This document shows positions 45,362 to 56,862 of a stretch of 64,000 nt of DNA, one piece after another; the first letter of the stretch is position 1, and every line of letters starts with the position of its first letter. The notes under the pieces were generated by a model that made no database searches, had not been told where the DNA came from, and saw nothing but the letters and a program-made list of their open reading frames with translations. The translations under genes were made by a program, and so were the position numbers. This DNA comes from Dryocosmus kuriphilus (lineage: Eukaryota; Arthropoda; Insecta; Hymenoptera; Cynipidae): NCBI GenBank assembly GCA_038277395.1, contig CM076197.1:87433050-87497049 (forward strand), given 5' to 3'.

Positions 45362-45753
45362 CCCTGGCGGAACGCCCGAACGCAGTGGTTACGCTACAGC
45401 GTAACCGTAAAGTAATCTCGAGATTTATAAAATTAAAGAAGCAAAATAAATGTTTGAATGGTTGTTATTTGAATTCTACGTTAAATTTTACGTTAGAAAA
45501 TGACCCTTCAAATGAAAAAAGTTTATTTTTCGGCGTTAGAAGCTAAACAATATTTTGCACAATGTTTTTTAGCTTCTAACGCCGTAAAATAAACTTTTTT
45601 CATTTGAAGGGTCATTTTCTAACGTAAAATTTAACGTAGAATTCAAATAACAACAATTCAAACATTTATTTTGCTTCTTTAATTTTATAAATCGCGAGAT
45701 TACTTTACGGTTACGCTGTACCGTAACCACTGCGTTCGGACGTTCCGCCAGGG
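45362..45753. mobile_element. 392-bp near-perfect palindrome (fold-back MITE)
   Basis: Arms of about 186 bp match in inverted orientation with about five mismatches, around a loop of about 20 nt (CAATATTTTGCACAATG). Termini are CCCTGGCGGAACG and its inverse. The flanking sequence matches 43562-43650, where the same repeat lacks the insert, so the insertion point is visible; a TT dinucleotide appears duplicated at the join. Confidence 0.9.
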
Positions 45754-45891
45754 TTAGTAGGGCCCAAATTTTTACCTAATCGTTGGCAGACTTCGAATTG
45801 GCTCTCTTGTTTTTCTAATTTTTGACTTTTTTTTTTGCTCAAATCAATTTTCCCCCTTGTGTAAAGACGTCCCCTTTTTGTCCCTTTTTCA

Positions 45892-46105
45892 AGAAGCTTC
45901 CAATTGCCCCTTTAAAGACTGATTGAATTAATAGAACCAAATAAGTTTCTGTATTTTAAGATGTTTCGTAATAAGGAATGCATGCACTTGACTATTCCAG
46001 TTAAAATTTGCTTCAAATTTTGACAATATACTAATAATAGTGTTTTCTATTCATTCACTAAGTTTGTAAGAACCGTGCCGGTACCAAAGTGGAGATATTC
46101 ACTCT
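45892..46105 (+). repeat. Duplicated segment, copy 2
   Basis: Second copy of the segment at 45116-45305, about 780 bp downstream in the same orientation, separated by the palindromic element and its target repeat. Confidence 0.8.
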
Positions 46106-47600
46106 GTTTGAGTGTTTTAACATGTAAGATATAGGGTGAAGCATTATCAAGATTTGCATGTCCATTTAAAGCAGCAGAAATTCTCTATGCATTTTGCTGA
46201 GAATAACTAGTATATGATGCATTATGATGTCAGGAATTACGTATTACAAGGTGGAGATTCTTAGCGGTACAATTTATTCATCATTTTATTTTGACGTTCT
46301 TCGTCTGAAGAACTGAAGAATATTTCGAAGCGTATCGCCACGTGGAAGAAAACCCGCCATGAAGAAGTGGCAACAGTGCAGCGCAATGGAATAAGAGTTG
46401 GAACGGGGAGAGTGTGTGCTACATATAGCAGTGGAGACACACGCAGCCGGCAACGTTGACAGATCTTCGCTTCTCCCAAAGCGTACTAGTGTGTGTGTAT
46501 AAATGTAAGCCTCGAACTGCATGTACAGTTTACGCTAAAAGTCGTGAAAGGGTCAGAGGGTAGCGCTATTCGCGATGGGCACGAACTACAGAGGCGCTGC
46601 AATCGCAACCATCTGATTGGTCTGAATGCGTCACGTCACGTGGTCTGAAAGCAGGCTCTTTTGTAATGTTTACAAGTAGACTCGTAATTTATAACGTTTA
46701 ATATTGATCAAAAGTGATACCCTGCTTAAAATTGGTGTGAAATACATTGTTTGAATATTGAATTACAATAGCGGTTAGTATTCAGATCGCAGTATGCATT
46801 GGTAGAGTAACAAAAAAGGAATGTTGTGAAGATGCTAATAGGTTAGGTTCTTGTGTCACATTTGAAAAAAAAAATATTGTTTTATCATTAATTATTAATC
46901 TTAATCTTGTAAAATGTTCGTATAAAACGAGTGAAATGATTTTTTTTATTGTTGTAATAAATTAGAAAAAATAGAGAAGCAGTTTTCAAAGAATATATGA
47001 ACTGTGGAGCTTGTTGATTGTGAAATGAAAAAAAGGTATTTCCATATGATTTTACAAACAATTTACAATTTTTAAACAACTTATAATATTATTAATAATA
47101 ATTGTGCACAGGACATTAATAATTATGTAATTATCTTTCTTCTTTTTTTAAACGTATGACACAACAAAAGAACCTATAAGCATCGCGTGCACAATTTATT
47201 TTATTGTTACTCTGCGTATGAATATTACAACATGAATACTTACCGCTATTATAAAACAACACTCAAACAATATATTTTACTCGGTGTTTATGCTGGTCAC
47301 CACTTTTTATAAAAATTAAACGTAAAATTAGAGTAATCAGACTGTATTTTGCATGATAAATAAACATGACGAGCCTGCATATAGAGCTTCGTTAAGCCTT
47401 GAAACAAATAAAATTTATTGCTGAAGTTCTTGCTACCTCTCAAATGTTTATGAAAAATATTGTTTAATCTAAAAACAACAAAACAATATCGTTTTCTTGA
47501 TTAAAGGAATGTCCATTATGTTAAAAACATTAATTAAAGAGCACAACTGCATATACTTTAAAGCCTTCTATATTGTTTAATTTTGAATTCAAAAAATTTT
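46106..47600. other. Intergenic, with one GC-richer block
   Basis: The part 46300-46660 is richer in GC/CpG (for example GCGTCACGTCACGTGG near 46628, an E-box/CRE-like cluster) and might be a promoter. No linked coding exon was found, and two short minus-strand frames there are not recognised. The rest is AT-rich. Confidence 0.3.
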
Positions 47601-47616
47601 AAGTCTTATACACGAA

Positions 47617-47941
47617 GAGCCTCGGTGGCTCAGGTGGTAGCGCGTCGGCCTTCTAAGCAAGAGGTCCGGGGTTCTATTCCTGAACCGGGTACCAATGGAA
47701 TTTTCTATGTACTTCTTCTACCGAGGCTCTCGTGGTTCGGAACCCACATTAAACTGTAGGTCCCCTCATAAAGAGGCCAGTGATCTTTTCGGGGAAGATG
47801 CTTCATGTCGAGGGGCATATTGCTTGGGGGTCACTGGGCGATTTTGAGAGACTAAGGAAGTTGTAAAATTTGTTGGGAATTGTTCTGTAAGACTCTCAAA
47901 ACCCGTAAAAGGGAGGGAGTATAAACTAATATACAAGTCAG
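47617..47941 (+). mobile_element. tRNA-derived SINE, 325 bp, perfect 16-bp target duplication
   Basis: The head is tRNA-like: box A TGGCTCAGGTGG, an anticodon-loop-like CTTCTAA (Arg TCT-like), and box B GGTTCTATTCC. A 250-bp unrelated body follows. The element is bounded by AAGTCTTATACACGAA at 47601-47616 and 47942-47957, identical on both sides, as made by LINE-driven retroposition. The perfect duplication implies a recent insertion. Confidence 0.93.
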
Positions 47942-47957
47942 AAGTCTTATACACGAA

Positions 47958-49097
47958 TAATTTGAATTATTTAGTTTTTAACTTTTGTAATAAAAAATGG
48001 TTTACTTTCAGGCGATTTTAATTTGCTTATTCAGCTTCTAGCTCACAAATACACCCCCCATTTAGTAAGAGGGCCCCAATCCGAGTGTATAGCCGATTCA
48101 AGCGCTACCTAACTTCGGTGATCGAACGAGAAGCCTCAAAACATTCCATGTGTCCAAGCGGACACATATTTTGACGGTTTTCTTTCGAAATTATTCATTT
48201 TTAAATCCTTTAAATTTGAAATTGTACTATTTACAAACTTCTAATCTACTGTTATTCAATCTTATGTGCTTTTAATTCAAACTTCATCAATTTAACACTT
48301 CAAAAAATTTCAAATGATTTAATTCTGAATGCTAAAAAGAACTGAAAATTGATTAATCATTCTGGATTTCAATTGAAAATTGAGCAATGTTAGCGATTTC
48401 AGTTTAAAAACAAATACTTTTTATGTCATTACTTTTTTAACGCTCTCAATTCAAAATTGGTCAATTCCAATCACTTGAAAGTTGAAATTTCCCCATTGTT
48501 AATTGTTTTAAATTTGGAATTGTACAATTTTGAGCTTCTTTATTTTTAGTTGTTCAATTTCTATATTAGAACGTATTAATTTGGAATATCTAATAAACAA
48601 TTTAAATTAAAATTTTTTTGAATATACTCTTATATAAAAAACATACAATCTTTTTTTAGAACAGGTTTTTATTTTTAAATTCTTGCTTACTTGTACTACC
48701 AGGACAACTGACTAGATTTTAATAAAAAATATATTCCTTCGTGGACGGAAATTTTTGTTTATCAACATTTAACTGGACTCAAATTATCAAAAATTAGAAG
48801 CTAATTACTTTATGTTTTCCTCAAAAAAATTCCCAAGATTAGAAATCATAATAAAATTGCCAAAATGTATAAACGAAAGCAATTTTTTAATACAGTTATA
48901 CTCTTTCCAACAAATTTTTTTGAATTCCTTTTAGAATCCGTGGATAATCACTATCTATCTTAGGAATTTGATTAGAACTAGAATTAATTGTAAGTGGAAA
49001 TTTCCCTTTTATACAGGGCAATGAGCCTCAATCATAAGGCATTCGAAGAAGCTCTTAACTTTTCCAAACCTATATTATCTATTTACATGGTACTTAA
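47958..49097. other. Intergenic, no gene seen
   Basis: AT-rich. Part (48180-48620) has the degenerate AATTTGAAA texture seen elsewhere in the window. The last few hundred bases are the likely 3' UTR of the coiled-coil gene. Confidence 0.4.
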
Positions 49098-52000
49098 CTA
49101 ATTAAAATCAAAATCGCTCTCAGTATTCGACGCATTTCGTTCGATTGTGCTCTCTGTATCTGATTCTAAATTAACTTCCTTTTTCTTACTACTATTAGCT
49201 TCAACAGAATTAGCATCTTTCTCTTGAGCCTTGACTTCCACCTTTTCACTTTCCACCTTATATGTTTCTACAACAGCTTCCGGAGTATAATTCTGATCAT
49301 AAGTCTGATCAGAATTGTATGTCGGATTTTGTTCAGAATATCCCTGGGATTGGGAATAATCATATGCCTGATTTGGATCATATTGAACATTTGGATCTTG
49401 ATATTGTTGATTAGGATCATATTGGCTAGGATCTTGTGCGTATTGTTGATTGGGATCTGGGACGTATTCTTGATTCGGATCTTGAACGTATTCTTCACTT
49501 GGATCTGGAACATATTCTTGACTTGGATCTTGAACATATTCTTGACTTGGATTTGGAACATATTCTTGACTTGGATCTTGAACATATTCTTGACTTGGAT
49601 CCTGATCATACTGTTGACTAGGATCCTGAGCATACTACTGTGACTTGGATCTTGTTCATATTGTTGATTAGTATCGTGAGTGTGATTGGGGCCTTGTTCA
49701 TACTGTTGATTAGGATCTTCAACATATTGACTGGGATCATATTGTTGATTAGGATCATACTGCTGATTAGGATCCGCACTATAATGTTCAGCACCTTCAG
49801 GATATTGACTGGGATCTTGAGGATATTGCTGATTAGGATCATACTGCTGATTATACTGATTATAAGCTTCATTAGAATACCCTGGATACTGTTCATACCC
49901 AGCATTCGGATCATAGTTATAACCTTGATTAGCATCATATTGATATTCCTGATTTGGTTCTTGAAAATACTGATTTTCTTTGTATTCCTCTGTTTCCTGA
50001 CCTTTTTCTCCTTCCTCCTTACTGCTTTCCTCTTGGTTTTCTGCCAATACCTTCCCTTGTTCATTTTCCTTATCCACAGTATCTTCTTGTCTATCTTCAA
50101 TCACAGTTTTTTTCATCAACTATAATTTTTTTCTCCACATCATCAATTTTTTGATGATGAACTTCAATTATCTGATCAACTTCAGTTGTTTGATTAACTT
50201 CCACATGAGCTGTTTCTTGTTCTTTTTCTTCAGTTTCTTTCAAAACTGTAGAGTCGACTTCCGGAGGGTCATTTCCAGAGACTAATTCCCCAAAAACATT
50301 CGTCTTTTTATCAGAAACAACCCTGTTTTCTTTTTCTTCCAACTTCGCAAGTCCATCATTATTAGTTGGATTTGCAGTTATTTCGGTTTCTTCTTTCGCA
50401 ATCTCGGAGTTAGTTTCGTCCACCGCAATTACGACAGATGTCTCATCGGATTCATTTGAGAAAATCTGGCGCCTTGTTTTGGAAACTGGCGCATCAGTCT
50501 GCGTCACAGGATCCGTATTTAGAACTGTCGAGGTCAATTCGCTCTCCAATTGCTTGCCAGAAACCTCAGGTATATCCCCCTTTTTTGTCAAACGTTTCTC
50601 TCTACTTTTATCCTCCACTGGAAGGTCAATATCGTCATCAGAAAGGGTCACATTGAGAAGATCACCACTAGTGTTCTGTTCATGATCAGGATCTTCCGAA
50701 CTGTGGGGGTCGACATCTCTGTGGAGGTTTCTAATTTTTCCGATATACCTGTCAAGTTCATTGTCCATTCTTCTCGATTTTTCGTATACGTCATAATCGC
50801 TTTTCAAACTAGTAGATAGTCTAAAAGGTTTCACGGAAGGCTTTGTTCTTGCAGAACTAAGGATTTCCTTTGATGACGGCAAAGGACAATCGTTTCTTCT
50901 AAAAGTCGTGTTAAAATCGAATCTTCTGAAAAAACGAGGCGGGCTCTTGTCCTCGAATCTATAATTCTTCTCGTATATCGGGCTCTTATCAAATACGGAA
51001 TTCCTTTCGAAGATAGAGTTCTTCTCGTGTCTGGGACTTTTTTCTTCAAAATTAGTACTCCTCGGATATCTCCAAGAATAATCTGGATAACTAGGAGTCG
51101 GTGATGTATTTCTGAAAACTCTCGATGTATTGTCTAATCCAGAAAGTCCTCGGAATTCAGTCCTTGATCCTAGATCTGTTTTCGGAAGGGATGGGGTGTA
51201 GAGATATTGACTGACATCTGTGTGAGGTGATACTTGATGTGAAGACTGATTCGAGAATTGATTGGGGAACTGACTGGAATACTGGGGCAAAGTTTGAGTA
51301 GAATTTTGGGAGATACGACCAATGCCAGATATTTGGCAAGGTACCGATCCAAAGGATTGCTCATGAAATGAATTGATAGGTTTATCAGTTTGCACGTTTC
51401 TGGAAACGAGAGTCGGGGAAAAGGTCGGACTTACACGAATTTCTGGAATCTGTGGCGTGGAGGAAGAAATTTCTAGTTTCGAGTTGTAGGAAGTTTTTGG
51501 AGTACTGTAAATGGGTTGCTGATGAGAATATGAAAATTCTGATTGGCGTGTTCTTGGTGGATCGGCGAACCTTAACTCGCTGTATTTTGAGAGACTTGGG
51601 GTTACAACGCGACTAAAATTTGCTGTTGGTATACTTGGTGGAATTGAAACGCTTTGAATTGAGTGTCTTCGTCTGCGTGGCATCAAATCTTTTTGGAATG
51701 ATCTCTCCTCGTGTTGACTTGTAACTCCGCTGTCTCCGGTCACACTTCCACAAGAACGAGTTCCATACATTTGCAGAAGATAGGCTTCGTAGTATTTCTG
51801 AAAAAGGATTAAAATTTAGAATTTTAAGATTATAGTCATAATCGTTTTAAAGAAAGTGTTTCATATCTTCTCAAGTTTAACAACTTTTGGAAGTTAAACT
51901 TTCAATAACTTTGGTTTGATTCTTTCAATTTCAAAAATCTTAATGAGAGGAGAGTTGAAAAACATTGCAAATCTGAAAAAGTTTGGTAATTATGTTTGGG

Positions 52001-55000
52001 AAACGAACGGTATGATAGTTTTGAAAATAGATAAATGTTTAGGTATATTTAAGTTAAGGTAAAAAAAGGACGAATACGTTTGGCGTGTGCCCTTGAATTA
52101 GTCAAGGTAAATTTTATCTATTCAATTTGTTGCGAGTAGACATGCAGTTCGAGTGAAGCTCAAATCGATTTGGCAACCAGGACGATTTCAAGTATAGAAT
52201 CAAATAATCAAGAAGGGGATGAAACTTACTCTGAGTGTATTTAATCGGTCGCTTTTAGCAGTCATTAAAGTCAAATGGCTATCCACTTTATCTAATGCTC
52301 CTTGTAATTTATTATTTCTTTCCTCTCGATCTCGTTGCTCTTCAAGAAAGTCAATGTACCTCAATCGCAGTCTATTTATACAAGCGTCATGTCTGTAACA
52401 ACAGTTTTTGTTTGTTTATTACTAATCCAAGGAAAATGGCCGTAAAGTTCTGAACAAAATTTTTTTTTCAAAAAATTTTTACGGTAACTGGAAAATACAT
52501 TCTATGCGAAAAAAATACCTAACCTTTTAATTTATAGGGTGGGAAACTACTTTTCACATGATTTATATCTGTGCAGCAGCGAAGTTGACCAAGTTCACAT
52601 TTACTTCGTAAAACATTTACTCCAAACGTTATGAATCATCGCAAGAAAAATATTTTGTTATGATTTGGATTCCCGCTCGCACCCCTAAAAACCACCATGT
52701 GTTGAAAATTACTAAAAAAATCAGTTATATAACCAAACTGTACCAAAGTTTGATTTTATGGTGATTTTTTTAGCAAGGAATTTCTCTTTATTCATCCCCC
52801 GAAGAATGGTGATGGTGTGAATTACTTCCCTAGTGATAAACAATTATTCACAAATCAGAGAAACGTCAAAAATTCCTAAAAGTTTATAAATTTTTCTGTA
52901 TTTTATATCCTGAAAAACTCTCTTCCCAGACGGCACAGAAGTTTGCGTCAAGCTTCCCTAAATCTTGCGATGCAATCTTCGGAAGCTTACATCGCAAGAT
53001 ATTCAGGCAAACTTCATGCACATAAGAAAATGTCCGCCATGCGACAACATTGCGAAGCAAGATTGAGGGAACATTGCCTGACAGAATATTGCATTTCAAG
53101 CTTTCAGGAAGCTTCCCGCATGCCCCTGCTGTAAGTAAAAAGATAGAATTTCTATCCATTTAAATAATTTTCTATCTTCAAAGTTGAAACGAAAAGAAAA
53201 AATGTAGGTATATATCTTTATCATGGTTCAATCCCTTCGATTTTTTTCTATCTTTGTTTCAGTCTACAATCACTCCTATCCTTTTGAATGTCACTGTTTC
53301 TATCCATGCCTATCCATCACTAATACCTACATTTATCCTTTTCTATCCACCACCTATCCACGTTAATTCACGTGCAATCTCTAATTACTCCTATCTTTTT
53401 AAATCGCATTATTTCTATCCAAATATATCCACGTTATATCCACGCTTATTCGCGTCTGTCGTTTTCTATCCGTTCGGCAATACAAAATCTTGCTTATCTT
53501 TTTCAATCCCTGTTCTTATATCTAATTCAATCCTTTTCTTTCTCTTCTGCAATATAGGTCAGCCCCCTTTGTGAAAAAGAAGTATAGGTAAGTATTGGAT
53601 CTAATACTTACCAATACTTTTTTTTCATAAGGGCTTATCCTTTTGAATGGCAAGATCTCTATCCAAATGTATCCTCTGATTATCCACGTCTATCTTTTTC
53701 TATCTGTTCGGAAATACAAAATTCTGCTTATCTTTTTCAATCTCTGTTTTTCTATCCAAGTGCAACACTTTCTCGCATGAGAAATGAATTGTCAAAAATG
53801 TAAGTCAATCTTAACTTGCATCCATTAATTCAACTTTGGAGACTTGCTATTGCATCGACTCACTTCTTTCAAGGTCCGAGATATTGATTAATGTTTCGAA
53901 TAGACTCACGAAAGAAAAAGATAGGCAGTTATACAGGGTGTTTTTTTTTTTAACTTGACAAATCGAAATATCTCAAAAAATACGCATCCTACGAAAAAAA
54001 TGTTCTTAATAAAAACTTTTTATTTTCGAGGGGGAAAAGCGGTTTTGCAAAAATTTACCCCACCCCACCCCCTAATGGGCCAGGGGTGGGGGTAACTTCG
54101 TAATTTCAAGTGGGAACCCCAATTTTTTATCACAGATTCAGATTCTCATTTATGAAATACGTAAGTTTTGTTTGAAATTTTTTTTTCGATTCGCGATAGA
54201 TGACGCTGAAATTGCGAAAAATGAAATTGCTTTTTTTAACTTGACAAATCGAAATATCTCAAAAAATACGCATCCTACGAAAAAAATGTTCTTAATAAAA
54301 ACTTTTTATTTTCGAGGGGGAAAAGCGGTTTTTTTGCAAAAATTTACCCCACCCCCCCCCCTAAGGGGGCAGGGGTGGGGGTAACTTCGTAATTTCAAAT
54401 GGGAACCCCAATTTTTTATCACAGATTCAGATTCTCCTTTATGAAATACGTAAGTTTTATTCGAAAAATTTTTTTCGATTCGCGATAGATGGCGCTGAAA
54501 TTGCAAAAAATGAAATTGCTTTTTTTAACTTGACAAATCGAAATATCTCAAAAAATACGCATCCTACGAAAAAAATGTTCTTAATAAAAACTTTTTATTT
54601 TCGAGGGGGAAAAGCGGTTTTGCAAAAATTTCCAGCTTTTTCTATCCACAAATTTCTATCTTTTTTAATCTTTTCACTTTCAGCAAGGTGAGTAATGTTC
54701 CCTCAATCTTCCTTCGCAATTTGCCGCATGGCGGACATTTTCTTATTTACGCGGGTTCAATAATCCCGTGAATAATAATTGGGATAAGAAACCTCGATCG
54801 AACTCGTGATTCAGAATTTTTGTAGAGTTTATATAATTTCACATTTTTGTCTAAAATACTTGAATTTTATTTTGTTAAATGATAGAGAAAAAGACCCTTC
54901 CGGGAAATGAGAGTGAAATTTTTTTGTTTCTGTTTTAGCTGAAAAACCTATTCAATCATTGAAATATAATTTCCAATGTGTTTTTGAAATCCTTTTTGAA

Positions 55001-56862
55001 AAATCGTTTTTCAATTTTGAAGATTTGAATTTGACAATTTTAATTTGTAGGTCTCTTCATTTAAAATTTTTTTATTCCAAATTAATCTGAACCCTTCAAA
55101 TGTTTTAAATTCAAAGCGTTTACAATTGAAATTTTCGTAACTGAAATCGTTCCAAATTTAATAATTGAAAAATCTAATATTCTGCCTTTGAAATGATGAT
55201 TGTATTGTAAATTAAAAAACTTCAATTGTTCAGCAATTTGAAAACTCTGGTTTAAAAAAATTCTGCAAAATTGTACAATGAACAATAATTTTCAATGGAA
55301 AACATTCAATTTAAACTTATTTTCTATTGGGTCTTTACAACTTAGACTGCTTCAAATCAATAAATTCATCGACAATTAGTAATTAAAATTAAAATATTAA
55401 TATAATTGGTCAGTTTGAAATCGAAACTCTTAATAGGTGACAAAATTTTCACTGTTTCATTTAATTGAATGTGTCAAATTTTTAGTGCCCTTAATTTAAA
55501 ATTGTTCAGTTCTAAAGACTAGGATTTGGAAGTTTGAATGATCACGAAAAATTATTGCTGATTGGGATATTAATAATAATAATAATAAATATATAATAAT
55601 AATAATATTAATAATATTTATAAGACAGTAAATAAATAAAATTCTAATTATTTTCAAAAATGATAAAAGCCACAAAAGCAAACTAAATATTTTTTTAGCT
55701 TTTAAACTTTTTCTTCTATTATATGTATTCTTGTAAATTTTTGTTTCACGCAATTTCTATTTTGATTTTCAATTTTGCAGTTTAATAAGTTCTGCAATAA
55801 TTTTGGATAATAATTGTCTCCAAGTGCAACCTTGAAACGCAAGTTTAATTCATCCCTCTCCAGAAAAAAGCAAATGAAATAACAACAGGAACCAAGCGAT
55901 TAATAGACCTAAAACATGATAGCGCGACATTGAACTACTAGTTGTGATTTTTATGTCACGAGAGAGACGAAGGTCTTTTTTAATGCGACTGAAGAATATA
56001 ACTCTCAATTCTCCTATATGCGATATGTTTATATATTTACAAGCTGCGGTACCGGTATTAAATGCACGTATGTATTTTATTGCAGAATCGATCAAAGACA
56101 CAATCGTCTAGCATATTTTCGACTGTTAAATGATTGTAAATAAGTGAGTTTGTTTCGGAGATGCATGTCTCCGAAGTTACGTTTCCTTTATCGATCCTGA
56201 CATTCATCAAAACCGGGTCGTCCTCAGATCGATATCAAATTTAAGGCAACTTAAAATAAAAAATATTGCATGGTACAATAATTCAATGTTAAGGCCGTTT
56301 TCCAAGGCAGGACTTGTTTAGAAGGTCATTTAGAAGGAATTCTCAAGCTGAAAATGCTAGAAGATTATATAGTAAAAAAATTGAGTCCCATCATAGGAAA
56401 AAAAGATAATGACAATTGGAAATTTGAAAGATGGATATTGGAATTTCATAGAGGATAATAGAAAAAATCAGGGATATTAAATATTATTGTTTTGAAAAGA
56501 AAAAAAAAAAAAAAAACGATTCGAGAACTAAGGAATATTTTTGCACCAATCGACGTCGGTTTTAAAATTTCCAACTCACCTGTTTCGAGATTCTTGCACC
56601 AATAATTTAAATCGCTCTTCCAACCTTATCCTTTCCTCTTCGCTGAAAAAAAATTGAGAAACGTCAAAGATCCTCTGTCATGCTCTGTCAAATCTCAATT
56701 TCAAGTTGTTTTACCACTATCAATAAATAAAATTTGAAGTGGAAATACATTTCATTTTGATCCAAAATTGAAGTACTTGCCTCTTTCTCAATTTCTCCTG
56801 AATTTCCAACATCTTTTTATAAAAATCCTGTCTGTCGTGGTAGAGAAACATGCTTTTCAATG
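49098..56862 (-). CDS. Coiled-coil protein with Ser-rich middle and Y/Q/D/P repeat tail, 5' end not found
   Basis: Exons seen: 56781-56862, 56580-56642, 52230-52392 and 49098-51797, all phase-compatible, about 1000 residues. The first three give a charged coiled coil (QEKLRKSEEERIRLEERFK, then INRLRLRYIDFLEEQRDREE), continuing KYYEAYLLQMYGTRS. The large exon has a Ser/Thr/Pro-rich disordered region, an acidic part, then a low-complexity tail of DPNQQYDPSQ/DPSQEYVPDP units and an acidic end ESDFDFN. I do not recognise the family. Two frame breaks (the A7 run at 50107-50113; 49636-49645 in the repeats) cancel so that the end returns to the starting frame, which suggests sequence errors. Upstream exon(s) are missing; an in-frame ATG exists in the first listed exon. 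Confidence 0.75.
49300..49960 (-). repeat. Coding tandem repeat, DPxQxY units
   Basis: Minus-strand units of about 8-9 codons (DPSQEYVQ, DPSQEYVP, DPNQQYDP) repeat more than fifteen times. Units at 49450-49640 are almost identical at DNA level (30 bp: GGATCTTGAACATATTCTTG and variants), so copy number is prone to change. Confidence 0.85.
51798..52229. other. Intron of the coiled-coil gene
   Basis: 432 bp with consensus GTAAGT donor and TTTTTCAG acceptor on the minus strand. No other feature was seen. Confidence 0.7.
53150..53770 (+). repeat. TCTATCC-rich minisatellite-like region
   Basis: Irregular repeats of TTTCTATCCA, TATCCACG and CTTATCTTTTTCAATC words over 600 bp. The same words recur at 54640-54670 on the far side of the 290-bp array. 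Confidence 0.65.
53946..54632 (+). repeat. 290-bp tandem array, about 2.4 copies
   Basis: Units begin TAACTTGACAAATCGAAATA at 53951, 54237 and 54526 (periods 286 and 289). Each holds an AC-rich then G-rich stretch (CCCCACCCC ... GGGGTGGGGGTAACTTCG) able to form a hairpin. Copies are highly similar; the last is cut after about 105 bp. Confidence 0.9.
54750..56579. other. Intron of the coiled-coil gene, no further feature
   Basis: AT-rich intron remainder, with the degenerate AATTTGAAA texture at 55000-55500 and a TAA microsatellite-like patch near 55570-55620. Confidence 0.5.
56643..56780 (-). other. GC-AG intron
   Basis: On the minus strand the upstream exon ends GAAAGAG and the intron begins GCAAGTAC, the usual context of the minor GC-AG class; it ends TTTTTTTTCAG. 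Phases restore KLRKSEEERIRLEE. No GT alternative keeps the frame. Confidence 0.75.

Larger units (their letters stand above)
53022..54748. mobile_element. Inverted-repeat-bounded unit in an intron, with nested tandem arrays
   Basis: About 55-bp arms face each other: AAGAAAATGTCCGCCATGCG...GATTGAGGGAACATT at 53022-53076 and its inverse at 54694-54748. Between them are a TCTATCC-rich region (53150-53770) and a 290-bp tandem array (53946-54632). No coding capacity. Outer limits may extend left (a palindrome ATCTTGCGATG/CATCGCAAGAT is at about 52962-53000). Confidence 0.6.

Noticed and set aside
47617..47690. tRNA gene (Arg-like)
   Set aside because: The A/B boxes and anticodon-loop-like sequence are present, but the acceptor stem does not close and a 250-bp body with target duplications follows, so it is a SINE head.
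49224..50154. Plus-strand hydrophobic open frames (Ile/Leu-rich)
   Set aside because: They are complements of the DPxQxY coding repeat of the minus-strand gene; low complexity only.
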